Shown one piece after another: positions 1-12,384 of a stretch of 64,000 nt of DNA. Both the position numbers and the translations under genes were made by a program. A model generated the notes under the pieces. It was not told where the DNA came from. It searched no databases and worked only from the letters and a program-made list of their open reading frames with translations. Where the stretch lies: contig RSEF01000031.1 in the NCBI GenBank assembly GCA_003993805.1, forward strand, positions 21,279,178-21,343,177, read 5' to 3'. Position 1 is the first letter of the stretch. Every line of letters starts with the position of its first letter. Source of the DNA: Himantopus leucocephalus. Its lineage: Eukaryota; Chordata; Aves; Charadriiformes; Recurvirostridae.

Positions 1-49
1 AATGTCAATGAAGTTTGGGAATAAAAAGCTTGTATTATTTTGGTTTCAC
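1..49 (-). other. SGTB: SGTB intron 5, 5' end (runs off window)
   Basis: Intron sequence directly downstream, on the minus strand, of the SGTB exon at 50-149. The donor GT is read from + strand AC at 48-49, giving an AACAG|GTGAAA context. The remainder of the intron and the rest of the gene lie left of the window. Confidence 0.85.
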
Positions 50-149
50 CTGTTGCAGTAATACACTGCGTTGTTTGGATCCAGTTTTATAGCTCTAGTG
101 TAACAATCCACTGCAGCACCATAGTTTTCTTCTTTCATATGATTATTAC
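50..149 (-). CDS. SGTB: SGTB coding exon 5 (start of TPR1)
   Basis: The reverse strand reads [20 protein letters not shown] and then [13 protein letters not shown], the first TPR of SGT proteins, covering residues 92-125. The acceptor is TTTCAG and the donor is GTGAAA. The first codon (Gly92) and last codon (Arg125) are split with the neighbouring exons. Confidence 0.95.
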
Positions 150-3100
150 CTGAAATAAATTATAAAAATCTCTTAAGTAGTTAAAAGATACAATGCTATG
201 CATGAGAGAAATAGAGGAGCCACATTATAGCATCCATATAGGGTAGTTATGACTGCACTTTTTTTGAGATACAATCTTTCAAATAGAACTGGCATGGACT
301 AATGCAAATAAAAATATCTACTATGCCTGTAAAGTTTATTATGTACGCTGTATATTGTAGTCGACCACATAAACCTTCCCAATCTCAACTTGCTATTTCA
401 CATTTTCCAGCTAGTTTCTGCTGTTAAACAAAGATCACTTTGTTAAGAAGTGTAATTGTAATTGCAGTTCTACTCTAATATAGACTCATTAGTCTTAACT
501 ATCATAGCAAGCTTCACAATCCAATAGGCTATATGTTGATTCCTTTTTGGTCTTATTTTCTCATGTCCCAGAAACTTGCTTGTAACTATACATATAATAT
601 GGAAAAGCAATAAGCCCCACTTCTGTGATGCCACATAATTCATTCATTAAGATAATGGAAAGTATGTATAGCACAGGCAATCTAAAATTATTCTGAGGTA
701 AAATTTCTCACCAACAAAGCTCAGAATTTCTACTCTATAACAAAGTTTCATATTTCACATTTTTTAATAGAAAAGAGAAAAATACAACTTTTCTATGGAA
801 AGAAAATTCTGGAGTAAGGTCTTTCAAAACAAAAGATACCTTGCGCATCCTTTCCTCCCCAACTTACTTTCTTTCCTCATGACAGAGTAGTAGAGAAAAA
901 GTACTAGTTCAGAGTGCCCAAGCTTAAGGTTGTCCCTGGTCCCAAGACTACGGGTCTTTAGCCTGCTAGATCCTACAGAAGCCTTGGTTTTCCAGCAATG
1001 TCAAGAAATCATCAGAAAAATTACAGATTTCCACTGACTTCCTGGTGTTTTGTCAAAATATTTCAACCCTCTCCCAAAATAAGCAAGAGAAGGGATAGGT
1101 CAACAGGTTACTACAGATGTAGACAACTGCATATGCAAAGGCTGGTAAAGTTCAGTCAGCGCAACATTTTGTCTCTGATAGAAAGCAAAAGACTGCGGCA
1201 CAAGCAGTCCTAGGTGCCTGTACTAACTGAAAACAGCTATACTTGCACTTATTTGTGAACACAGAGAACTTATAACTATCATCAAGGTAGTACAAAATCA
1301 CCTCTTCCCAATAGCAATATACTAGACTGTAATTACAGTCAGCAATCCCTGCCAGTGAGATGGCAGACTGAAACTGTAATTGTATGTACACCTTCAAAAC
1401 ATACACAAAATGTAACCATATCTATCTCACATCTACAGGCCAACCATCTAGACATCTTTCCTTTGATCTAAGATAAAGGTCTGTACACAAAATCCTGTTG
1501 TCAGATAGAAGACTTGCAAGTTAGCTGCACTCAATCGACTGCAGCAGTTAACATTTCTCTAGAACAAAACTGCCATCCATGACTATCAAAGTTGGAATTT
1601 CTGATACTGCTCTGAACTAAAGATGACCTGGGGTACAAGGCTAAGATAGAGCCTCAGTGGGTACATTTCTTGCTCTCTCTCTTTCTCCAGCTCAAAATTG
1701 GCTAAAGGAAACCAGAAAAATAGCTAGACGTACTATTTCTCCTGAGATTAAGCAATTCAGGACAAAAGGAATAGCGACTGTAATATTTTATTTTAATGCC
1801 AGACAAAAATTCTTCAGACAAAAAACCCCACAAGTGGTTGTACTTTTGAATGTGTGTCCTCTATAATGAAAATACTATCTATTGTTATAATTTATACTGT
1901 GGTAATACTCAGATCTTTTTAGGATCAAGCCACTGCTACACTATACAAACCTGCACATAATCTGTGCTCTTACATAGCTTACATTAAGCCAAAGTGTCAA
2001 GTGATATACAAGGGCAGGCAAGTAAATTCAAGTATTTACTAGCTGGAGGGTATATTACTTCCTGGTTTTATAACAACCAAGAAAGAAAACTCAGCTATCT
2101 GATTTTGTTTTGCCATTCATTAGCCAGCTTCTACAGGTACTAGGGCCGGTTTGAGAGCAGAGGAGGAGCAGGCTGGAGGCCAGGAAGTTGAGGGAAGTTA
2201 TTCCCTTGGTAAGAACATGCAGATAGAAATGAGGAAATGACAGAGTTATAGAATTACAGTATTATGGAAGATATGGGCCAAATGGACTTCCCCAAGTTAT
2301 CTAATTTATCTCCCTAACTCAGGGCAGAAAAGTACTCATAACTGAAAAGCATATAGTGCTGATAGATAATGCTTGTGTGAAAATGAGGAGGATTAACACG
2401 ACAGACCAGCATTACAAAACAGGACAGGAAGTTTTAATTTTATTATGGGAAATTAACCAGAGGCATTTCAAGCAGTTCCAAACTGGTTACTAATGCCCCT
2501 TATAGCTGACACTTTAAATGGCCCTTTGCCCAAGTTTAGACCCTTCCAATTTTCCCAGTAGAGACATAGAATTGCTTTAGTAACACCACACAAAAACTAA
2601 CACACAGCACACATTAATTTCCTCAGTCTATTTCACAAACCCCTGTGGGCTGACAGATGACAAGACAGAAGTCACAGATTATAAATAGGCACTGCTATAA
2701 CACCCACACCTGGAAAGTGTATCCCTACAGTCCAATAACCAATAACTGAGTGCTACACATATTCTTCACTTTCCTTGAAGTAACAGTCAGCAAAATGAAA
2801 AGCCAGGATGCACAGCAGGTATGTTACAACTTACAAACTAATTTTCACTTGTGACCTAACCTTGTTTGACCTCTTATTCTTAGAACTAACGAGCTGATGA
2901 GCAACTTCAACAATTAGGAAAACTTAAGTTTCACAGCCAGTAAAGGACTGCATTCATGACTACGTATGACCAGTTTTAAGATAAGACAGACATGGAACTT
3001 ACTCTCAAAAACAGCAGAACTTTTCCTACATCATTATCCTGAAATTTTTGAGAGGATTACATCTGCCTTGCAACTAGAAACTTATTTTTTCTACAAAACT

Positions 3101-6100
3101 CAAATACCTGAAAATACAACAGGTCATAAAAAATGTAATTTATAAAGCATCAATCCACCTGATAACAATTCATATCAGTTATCAGTGCTACGTGCCTTTT
3201 TTTTTTCCTCCCCCTTCTTTTTGGAGCAAATAAAATGAATTCCTTCTTGCGTAGCGTTAGTGAAGACTTCTGTGGTACAGCTGCTTTTCCTCACGTAACA
3301 GCAATAACATCTATCAATGTCAAAATAAATAACTGGCTCTTCTGCAACGAGCAGAGCAAATTATTTCACATATGTGAAACACTAACCCTAGTAAGTTCAC
3401 AATAATTTTTCCATTGGCTTCAGCTGGGTCAGTTTTTTACCAATGTTTCAGTATTCAGCTAGCACATAATCCTTGATATCACATAACCTTGTCAATATAA
3501 AGTAGAAACTTGTATAGCAATTCCATAGACAAACAGAGAAATCTATAATATACCAAACAGTAAGTGTTCATTCTTTAAAGCTGCTACTACTCAGGAATGT
3601 TGCCCAGGACTTCACATGTTATCCCTTAGTTTTTAAGCAACCTCCTGAGCAAGGGAGTTAATAGACTATAAGATGGAGCAAATCACTTAGCCATCTTACA
3701 ACATAACAATCACCAGAGAATATAAGCTTTTCTGCAGGATGTGTGCTGCCCAGCTGCTATGCTATCACTATCCATGATAACCCAAAAATCTTAATAAAAG
3801 CACAAAATGTTTATTCCTATGTATATTACAAACCTTCATCCTTCAGTTGGTCAGCCTTTTCAACATCCTCTGGTAAAGAATCTGAGAGAGGCAGCATGTC
3901 ATTCTGTATGTAAACAAACCAAGATTTTTTTCATTAAAATACAAGTCCTGATTTTATTAAAAACTTCATTCATCTTGGACAGCATCATATGAACAAACAA
4001 CCAGATTTTCTGTAGTGCACAGGAAGTATCAAAGAACTAAACATCACTAAAACATCCTTAGAAGAGAAAGACAGTTTGCTTTCTACTACTAAAAAAAACT
4101 TACGGATCACCACATATTTTAAGGAAGCAAAGGGGAAGAGAGCTGATATGTTTGTATAGTCTTGGTTTTCTTACTTCTGACTCTCCTATTTGCCATCCTG
4201 GTGGTTCCTGTGCTTCCTGTACTGGAGATCTCAGGTAACACGTATAATTAGTAAACATTTTTGAAGTTCCCATTTTAAGGTCAGTGTTCATGCAGAATTT
4301 TTTAGAACTGAATAACTAAATTATTTCCAGAAGAGACTGAGAAGCATCAGCAAACTACGAATGACCTCAAGCACTTCACAGACATTTATCTCTTGGAATT
4401 GCAAAATGCTTAACTGAAGGATAAAATCCTTCAAGTGAGAATGAGACATTTGGTGTTTAGTAATTTTCTATATGAAATTGTCCTTCTCAAGCTGAAATTA
4501 ATTCCTCCCACTGCCCTAAAATATTCTAATTCTGCTAGCTTTTTATGGAAATTTCACTTTTTTAATGTTTTCCTTAAGTTTTCACATTGTTTTAACCTAT
4601 ACAGTACTTCAAGGTTTGTATCCAATATTAAACCTTAGCACATACTGGCAGAGTAACTCTAGAGTCTAAATGAAATTCTTACCTTGTGAAAAGAATTCGT
4701 GAACATTTCTATCAAATGCTGTGGAGGTGCAAGATGAGTATCTTCCAGGTTAATCTTAAACACAGTCTCCAGACACTGAATTGCAACTTACAAGAAAAAA
4801 AAAGAAAAAAAAGTGTCACCAGTTTCTCAGTACAAGTATAATTCTACTTGTTTATTTATAAAGCTGTGATTTACTTCCTTATTCAGCTAGTAAAAGCAGC
4901 TCTTTGGAACATATTATGAAATGAAGAGAGAATACCTGCTCCCCATAGAACTGACTTGCTGAAAAATAGTTTAAGCTATACAGAATCCATACATAGTTTG
5001 GCCATTATTCGTAAACCAATTTAAAACTTTTATTTCAATTCTTCCAATCATTTATTGTCTTTTTTTTCAAACATAAAAATATGAGGATTCAACAAAATCA
5101 CTACAATTCATAATACAACTCTGCATGTGTGACACACCCCACCTCAAAACACAACTGCCATATATTTGTGTGGCATAACAGTTGGAAGAAAATGGCTCAC
5201 CTTTACTGTGAGAATAAATGCAAGATATTTATTACTATTATCTTTTTCTGGAACAAAATATATTCATTTGAAGACACTGTTTATTAATAAAATGCTTCAT
5301 TAATCACAAACTTTTATCCTATTAAAAAAAAGTAAGTAACTGCAGTATCCTTTCACATGTTCTGCTGTAAGGATTAAATCACCTTCCCACACCTGCAATA
5401 ATGCAATAATACATTCACAACAAGCAATTCTAAAAAAACAGCAGAGCCAAATACCTAAATGAAGTTTTAAATGTGCTCACATATTTATAGACCAAAGAAG
5501 ATGAATGGCAATTACAACTCTGTATACATATGTATTCTGTTAATTACAGTATCTCGAATTATATCATTATTTCCCTATCATCTTGAGAATCTAGTAGAAT
5601 GTTTTTATTAAGGTACATAATCTAAATGTTTTAGATAATTGAAAACTGAGGAGGAACAAAGAACAGCCTTTGTAAAGCCCAGTTTGAACGGAAAAATTAC
5701 TTTTAGCTCCAACTATAGATAACGAGCAGTAGCTGAAGTCAAATTAAGTATCAGTAAAAACTTAATCTTAGATTTTAAATTGAATTTCAGTTCAATGTTA
5801 TTATAATAAATATAATTTGAATTCCTATTTGCATTATAATGAACCTAAACACTGACCCAAAATTAGAAAAGTAAAATTACTGAATGTTAACAACAGTTAA
5901 GGCCAATTTGAGGAGCCTATTTTCTATGTCACAGCTAGGAGAAAGGGGGAAAAAGCAGACTTGTAAAATAAATAGTAAAACCTGGAAGATGTAATTTTTT
6001 TAAAACTCTGATAACATAGAACAGAAATCATTCAGAAAAAGCCAAGTATGATACAAAATTAATGTTGACAACATGTAACAATTGAATATATTGCTAAATA

Positions 6101-9100
6101 AGCATACAATTTGCTCCTATAACTGCTAAAAATGTATCAATTTGCCAATTTAAATTACCCACTAAGAGCGCTGAAGGATTTGGGTTAAACTCCTTTGTCA
6201 CCTGCTATGTAGAAAAACTTAATTCTTGTAAAGTAAGCACTGATTATGCTGAATTCTGAATTATATATTAATTGTACTTATTACCAGATCATAAAATCAG
6301 TGGAATTACATATCTTGTTTTTCCTTGTATGACTTAATAGGAAGCCACTTGCCATAGTATACTTACCAATTTTCCCCTCAAATTTATATTCACCTAAAGG
6401 CATTCCCTTTCCTGAATGCCTCATGTCATCTGTAGTTTTGCATAAATTTAAAATAAAATCCCCTCCTTTACCTTTCTCAAGGCTTTCAGTCTGTGACACC
6501 AACTCTCTATCATACAGGAGATTCCTGAAAAGTGCAGCAGTGCAAATTATGCTTAAAAAAAAAATAATCCTGAGTGTTATTACCAGTAAGCATTTCCATG
6601 AAATAATCAGTTGTTATAATGAACTCCCACACTTCTTCTTTAACTGAAAAATGGAATTTATAATCCTTATAAACTATCACAGGTGTAAGAAAATTAGGAG
6701 CAATTATGGGATGAATCCATAGGTTAGAATAATAACCACTGGTTAACATGCAAGCCAACAACAGCAACCTGTGTAAAAATAAACATAGCCAAAACAGAAA
6801 CTTTTCCAAATCAGATGTATTAAGTTGTGACAAGATCAGTAACTACCCTGTTTTAATGTGACATAAAAACCCCACCCCAGTAAAGTCAAAGGAGCGAAGA
6901 CTTGGATTTGTCTGAAAAGTATCTTGAGACTAGACTGCCAGCATCTCACTATCCCATTATCAAAGTGAGGCACTGTGAACTACCACAAGCTCGATACCAT
7001 CAGTAAGCTGGGAAAGACTTGCTACCCCATGTGAGCTATTAATCTAAGATTTTTCCAATGTCTGATTTCGAAGGCCAAAGTTAGCTGTTCTCCCTATTAC
7101 CTCCATCATCACACACACTTTCAGAGGCCTAGGCAGTTGCTGAACCTCGTACTGACCACCTTGCAAACCCATAGATACCTACCTCCCTGCTGAACAGCTG
7201 GGGCTCACACAAACGCCTGCTACCCGGAAACAGAAGTGCTTGGGCTATGCTGCAGCCCATCTCAGCGTGCCATTGCCACACAGCTCCAAGATTTTTTGCT
7301 GTGCAAGCACAAGCTGCAAGCAACATCAAGGAATCACAGCAGACATGCAGGCTGTTGATGACTGAATAATGAGTATTAATGGCCTGCTGAGGCCCCTTTA
7401 GCACTCGGTATCATCTTGCTTCATCTTACACATAACCTTCCCCATCTTAAGTATTACATGGATCCCTTGCCTTAAGAAGTGCATTCCACTGTTTTGGAAA
7501 CACTGCCTTAGAGAAATTCATCGTGATACACTGCTCTTAGAAGTAGAAAAAAATCACAGCCTTGTCCACATTGTAGAGAGTTTCTGCTTTAATTCCACAA
7601 AAATAGGTGCTACAGACAAGAAAAAAACCCAGAAACTGTAAACAGGAAAGAGAAATAACTCCCATTTAAACACACTGTCTAAAATATAACTTGGAAGAGG
7701 TGAAGTTTCTAGTTTATACAATAGGGTTGACCATTAACCACCAGAGATCTGTATCACTGCTCTAGATCCTAGGTTGTAGGGAGTATGTTTCTCCAGTCTA
7801 GCTTCTAATTACTCTGCTTTCTCAAATTGAGGCACTTGTCACATTTGTCATGGTTTGTACTGGGCTGGCCACTAAATGAACAACAGATGCTTTCTTTAAC
7901 CTCTCTTCCTTCAGAGAGGCAGACTTACGGGTTGAAAAGAAACTAAACTACTTTAATGAAATAGTAATAATCAAAAGAAGAGATAACAATATTAATAAGA
8001 AAATAATGAAATATATACAATCAATACAAAACCAGTATCGAGCTCCCAGGATGACAATCACATCGCTGGCAGGCACTGGGAAAGTCCCAGACTGGACTCA
8101 GCGACAAGAACTGGATTCTGGATCTAGATGCCGGAATGCACAGATCGGGATCAAAGGCAGACCGAACAGACAGAGTCCTCCTCAGACGTCAGAAGAAAGA
8201 GCCCGAGAGAGCTGACCCTTCGATCCCTCACCTTTTATACTGAGCAGGAGGCAGATGGGATGGAACACCCTGTTGGTCAATTTTGGGTCACCTGTCCTGT
8301 CTGCTCCTCCCCGCAGGTGGGACCGCTTTACACTCTTCTGCTTCTGACCCTCCAACAGGGCAAATAACCAAGTTATCTGGCCTTGGGTGCTATAGCAATA
8401 CATATAAGCAAGAGCATCTCTGCATACCGTTCCTGGGTATTAACTATAAACATCAGACCTTATCACTGCCAGAAGCAGACACAGTCTGAAAAATATGCCA
8501 TTAATTTCAGACAGAAGAGTTAGAAGAGGCTTAACTGAAAAGTAAAATTACTGAAACGAAAATCAGTTCTGTTCTACCTCAAACCACGACATTCATCATG
8601 CAAATACAAAACTCCCAGAGGAAATTTACACTATCATTGGCATTGCTATATAAATCAAACACGCAGAATGCAGGTTATCAATATAAATGGAGTCTGAATG
8701 CATGCTTGACTTCTATTTTGATAAAGTCTCAATTCAATTTGCAATGTTCTAGCTCTTTTTGTTGTTTTGTCAGGAATGGGAACACTTTAAATTACTTCTC
8801 GGCACCGCCACTTAATCATACGGTGTTTTATGTTTTCATAGATACCAAGTAGGTACATAAGGTACCAATGAAAAACATCAGTCCAATTTTTTCATCCCTT
8901 ATGTCTCCACCTAACATTAAACACTTCAATGGGTGGGACTTGGGCTATTGCTACTCTACATGCACTAAAGATATTTTGCACAACTAAAATGAGTCAATTA
9001 TTCAGAATGCCCGCCTCCTATCCTCTAACACATAGCATATGGTACCATGCTTTTTGGCAGGGAACAGCTCTAAAATTAGGATTTTGTATCTGTATTAAAA

Positions 9101-10725
9101 TGGTAAATTTTACATCAGCATTTAACCACAACTGAGGTTTTATAATATTTTTTGTTCAGAAAAGAGAATCTTAAAATTGTTGATTCCTTCACATAGACAT
9201 TGGCTACAGCTGTTTTTAAGACATGTTACCAGGTAAATTTTCAGTCATAACCCAATGTTTATCAGTTTTATAATAAAACAAAAGGACTAACCTTCATCTC
9301 TCATTATATGATTTGCAAAAACATTGCTTTCTTTCATAAGCTGAACATCATCATAACCTGACACAGGTTAAATTCATAGGTGATTACCACTTTTCAAATG
9401 TACAAAATGTTCCAGATGACGATGTAAAAGCAAAACTTTTGTCTTTTATTTTCTTGGAAGTATCCTTTGAATATCATGATATAAATGTTTTTTTCTTGCT
9501 TACATTAGTGAACAACTACACTGTAAACCCAACAGACACTGGAAGGAAGCACACTCCAGGTTTATCTTTTTAAGTTTATGCCTCTGAGAAGCAGGACTTG
9601 CTTTGCACCTCAGGAAAGTACTCTCCACACCTCAGATTTCAAGTAACCCAGTGGTCAGCTGCCTGGATGTTGTTTATTGCACTGCTGGTCCTAGACTTCC
9701 CCCTCTCACCTCCAAATTCCTCTTCTGGTTGAGTCATACAACCAAAGTCTGCTTGAAACAGTGCAAAGGTATTTTAAATGGATGCTATGAAAAGCTCATT
9801 GAAGAATTGAGACTTTTTGTTCTTCACTTGTTTAATTCCACATTGTTATACCACCTGCCATGAAGTCTCCAGGAATTAAGGAAAAGGAATACGAACAGTA
9901 TGAAGGAGAAAGACAGATACTATGAAGTTACAAAGGCTTCATGAATGTCTGTCAACAGAAGAATCCACACAGAAGTCCATCTTTCTCTAGCTACATCTAC
10001 ACATAGATGGACTTGAATGTATAACAGAAACTATACCATACTGAAAATATTCACTACCACGCACTCTTTGGAATAGCTATTCAGGTTTAACAAAAATGCA
10101 AATAATTTATTTTATTTTCCATATTCTTAGGATCTCTTAGCCTTCCCTCATAAATTACATCAAATTCTTGCAAGTATGACACAGGAGTTCTTCCCATATA
10201 CCAATATACGGTAATTGTTTTACTTCCTCTGTGGCCAGCACAGCTACTGTTAGACACAAAATGCACAAAGAAACCAAACATATAAGTAAAGAGAAAAAGA
10301 ATCAGCAGACAAAACATTGTGGGACACGTATATAAATCACTACCTTAGCCTGTATTATAGCACTGCTGAACTTGATGTGATTCAAAGTGTCGGTTGCTCA
10401 AAATTAAGGTAGTACACATTTTGTAACTTTACAACATTTTTTAAATGAGAGATATTTTAAAATTCATAATCTCAGAAATATTAAGATCATGATCTTATTC
10501 ACAGATAATATTTGGAGGCAGTTTCAGTTAGGTCACTCCTGTTACTTTCTATGATAATATACATCAAGCAATTTAATGCATGGGGAGGTATTATACATAC
10601 ATATATTAGCACCTTTATCGCTTACCTTCCAAGCTTTCTTGTTCATCCGGAGTGAAAGTATCCATCTGACTCTGCTCTCTCAAGAAATGGATGACTGCAT
10701 AAACCAAGCGTTTGACTGATGACAT
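50..10725 (-). CDS. SGTB: SGTB, small glutamine-rich TPR co-chaperone beta (5' part of the coding region, four exons)
   Basis: SGTB is a cytosolic co-chaperone related to SGTA. In this family the N-terminal domain dimerises and contacts the BAG6/UBL4A membrane-protein triage complex, the central TPRs bind the C-terminal EEVD of HSP70/HSP90, and the C-terminus is Gln-rich. The window shows residues 1-125. They start [20 protein letters not shown], followed by the rest of the dimerisation region (exons 2-4), then [20 protein letters not shown] at the start of TPR1. The ATG at 10725-10723 matches the known start of vertebrate SGTB. All visible introns are GT-AG and phases agree between exons: 100 nt, 104 nt, 70 nt and 100 nt of coding sequence. 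SGTB rather than SGTA is chosen from the N-terminus and from the head-to-head position with NLN, which is the vertebrate arrangement. TPR2, TPR3 and the Gln-rich tail are outside the window. Confidence 0.95.
150..3833 (-). other. SGTB: SGTB intron 4
   Basis: AT-rich intron of about 3.7 kb. No coding exon, RNA gene or clear repeat family was recognised. It holds a perfect 16-bp palindrome at 3364-3379 (TTTCACATATGTGAAA). Short open frames near 998-1406 and 1657-1866 show no recognisable protein. Confidence 0.8.
3834..3903 (-). CDS. SGTB: SGTB coding exon 4
   Basis: The reverse strand reads [20 protein letters not shown] and then KDE plus the first base of Gly92, covering residues 69-91. This is the linker between the dimerisation domain and TPR1. 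The exon is 70 nt, with donor GTTTGT (AC at 3832-3833) and acceptor ACAG (CT at 3904-3905). Confidence 0.95.
3904..4682 (-). other. SGTB: SGTB intron 3
   Basis: Short intron of 779 bp. A 63-codon open frame on the minus strand (4100-4291) lies inside it but resembles no family I know. Nothing else was seen. Confidence 0.8.
4683..4786 (-). CDS. SGTB: SGTB coding exon 3
   Basis: The reverse strand reads [20 protein letters not shown] and then [14 protein letters not shown], with Val34 split to the previous exon. It covers residues 34-68 of the N-terminal dimerisation region and matches SGTB closely, differing from mammalian sequence mainly around the DTHLA-P stretch. The donor GTAAGA is at 4682-4681 and the acceptor AG at 4788-4787. 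Confidence 0.95.
4787..10625 (-). other. SGTB: SGTB intron 2
   Basis: Intron of about 5.8 kb. The one element I can name is the solo LTR at 7846-8591. A slightly GC-richer patch at about 7080-7440 has no identity I recognise. The remainder is AT-rich without recognisable genes. Confidence 0.8.
7846..8591 (-). mobile_element. Solo LTR of an endogenous retrovirus
   Basis: On the minus strand this 746-bp block starts TGTCGTGGTTT and ends AAACCATGACA, the TG...CA inverted termini expected of a retroviral LTR. Inside are a TATA box, CAGTATAAAAGG (TATAAAA at 8239-8233 read backward), and near the far end an ATTAAA polyadenylation signal (7957-7952). It is GC-richer than its surroundings in the promoter part. 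No primer-binding site, gag, pol or env is found on either side, so it is a solo LTR left by recombination. A clear target-site duplication could not be fixed: ACATT occurs at 7841-7845 and again at 8589-8593, but the second copy overlaps the terminus. It resembles common avian ERV LTRs; the subfamily is not assigned. Its transcriptional orientation is the same as SGTB. Confidence 0.8.
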
Positions 10726-10746
10726 CTTGCAACTGATGAGTTTCTC
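10626..10746 (-). CDS. SGTB: SGTB exon 2 (start codon exon)
   Basis: The ATG is at 10725-10723. The 33 complete codons read [20 protein letters not shown] and then [13 protein letters not shown], followed by one base of Val34. About 21 nt of 5' UTR precede the ATG, up to an acceptor CACAG (AG at 10748-10747). The donor is GTAAGC (10625-10620). This is the conserved SGT N-terminus. Confidence 0.93.
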
Positions 10747-11983
10747 CTGTGTCTTAAAAACAACAGGATCTCTTATTTCAGAAAAATGAATTCCTAGAGT
10801 TTTCCAACCTCCCACTGACCTCAGTAAGAAGCACACACAATACACAAAAAACTTATCCTTCACCAGAAAGCCCAATAAAGTGGTGCCTTGAAACAAGTGG
10901 TTAAATTGTATGGATTAGGGAGAACTCCTACAATCATCTAGTCAAACTATCAGCAAAAGAGCACAGATTTCCTCAGATTTATTCCTGCAGCAGAGTTCAC
11001 CAAGGCTGAAATAATTTAGCAATTTTTTTTTTTTTATAGTTTGGATTTTATTTCTCAGACATATGCACTTGGAAGCAGAAGCACGTGCCAAAGTCAAAAA
11101 TCAATTGAAGAGCCACACTGATAATGACATAAAGAAGCACACTTTAATAAAAGGTGTTCTGTCCCCTGACATTGTGCTGCTGAACGGTTTATACTCACTT
11201 TGGACAAAAAACTGGAACACTGTGACCTCAGTGAAGACTTGTGATTAGTGACACTGCTGGCTCAGTCTGATTTGCATTCCGCATCAGCTGGGAGTTACAT
11301 AACTTTAGGGAAAATTTTAGTTGCAACTTTCTGAGTTATTTTCCCTTAAACCGCTTAGATTTAAAAGGGCACAGCCTCACCCCGTCGCCAGGGAAAGCAG
11401 GTTAAAAAAGAGCCTTCCGTGAATGGACTGGCACGGCCAGGGCCAACCCTCGCTACGTTATTTTCTCTCCCCAGCCCCCGCGCCAACCCGCACGCCGCCA
11501 AACCCACGCCGAGCAGCCGCCGCCGCCGCCGCGGGGACGGGGGAAAGGCGGCCCCTCGCCGGCGGGGCGCAGCGGCGGCGCCCGCCCTATTCGGGGTACC
11601 CCCGCAGGGAAGGGCCGAGGAGGCGGCCGCCGACACGCCCCACCGGAGCGGCGGCACGGGGGGGGAGGGGGTCCCGCTGGCTGGGGCGCGCCCCCCCCGG
11701 CCGGGGCCGCCATCCCTGTCACCGCACACACGCCCCCACCCCCGGTAGGCCACTCGCTCCGGCCCGGAGGACAGGTCTGCCCCGCCGCCCGCGGGGCCAC
11801 CCCTCGGCACCTCGGGGACATCGGCCCCGCCGCCCGGCCCCTCCCGCCCACCGCGGGCCCACAGAACGGGGCCCGATCCGCCCCACCGCCCCCGAGCTCC
11901 GGGGACGAGGGGCTCCGGGCGGCCGGCGCGCAGCCCGTCCCGCAGAGCTGTGCCCGCCGGCAGAGACGGGGCATCGCCCTTAC
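10747..11983 (-). other. SGTB: SGTB intron 1 (predicted)
   Basis: Predicted intron between the non-coding first exon in the CpG island and exon 2. Its first half on the minus strand (11350-11983) is island sequence and its second half is AT-rich with a poly-T tract near 11023-11036. No further gene is seen. Confidence 0.55.
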
Positions 11984-12053
11984 CGTGCGAGACGCGGTCA
12001 GCCCCGCGGCGAACGCCCTCCCCGTCCCTGTCAGCGCCGCCGTCGGCTGGGAG
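11984..12053 (-). other. SGTB: Probable SGTB non-coding exon 1 (3' part, continues into gap)
   Basis: On the minus strand the sequence leaving the gap reaches a good splice donor, CACG|GTAAGG (GT read from AC at 11983-11982). It lies 1.2 kb upstream of the acceptor of the start-codon exon. SGTB genes have a non-coding first exon in the island, so this fits, but the exon start lies in the N run and there is no transcript evidence here. Confidence 0.5.
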
Positions 12054-12330
12054 NNNNNNNNNNNNNNNNNNNNNNNNNNNNNNNNNNNNNNNNNNNNNNN
12101 NNNNNNNNNNNNNNNNNNNNNNNNNNNNNNNNNNNNNNNNNNNNNNNNNNNNNNNNNNNNNNNNNNNNNNNNNNNNNNNNNNNNNNNNNNNNNNNNNNNN
12201 NNNNNNNNNNNNNNNNNNNNNNNNNNNNNNNNNNNNNNNNNNNNNNNNNNNNNNNNNNNNNNNNNNNNNNNNNNNNNNNNNNNNNNNNNNNNNNNNNNNN
12301 NNNNNNNNNNNNNNNNNNNNNNNNNNNNNN
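12054..12330. other. Assembly gap, 277 N
   Basis: Run of N in the middle of the CpG island, next to a CCT microsatellite. Its length is not a round placeholder value, which suggests an estimated or masked size. It hides the promoter core and possibly the true start of NLN. Confidence 0.98.
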
Positions 12331-12357
12331 CCTCCTCCTCCTCCTCCTCCTCCTCCT
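12331..12357 (+). repeat. (CCT)9 microsatellite
   Basis: Nine perfect CCT units abut the gap and may continue into it. In the NLN reading frame they are read as nine CTC leucine codons directly before the ATG at 12359. Confidence 0.95.
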
Positions 12358-12358
12358 C

Positions 12359-12384
12359 ATGCTGGCCCTGTGCGCGACTCGCAG
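12359..12384 (+). CDS. NLN: NLN exon 1 (coding part)
   Basis: MLALCATR plus two bases of Arg9, ending at AG|GTAGGC. It joins in phase to exon 2 to give [20 protein letters not shown], comparable with the mammalian start, which also has a short basic leader before LRMTLG. Bases around the ATG (C at -3, C at +4) are a poor Kozak match. The frame stays open upstream through leucine codons to the gap, so translation could begin inside it. Confidence 0.75.

Noticed and set aside
8128..8403. Open frames on both strands at 8.0-8.4 kb
   Set aside because: They lie wholly inside the solo LTR and code for no retroviral protein.
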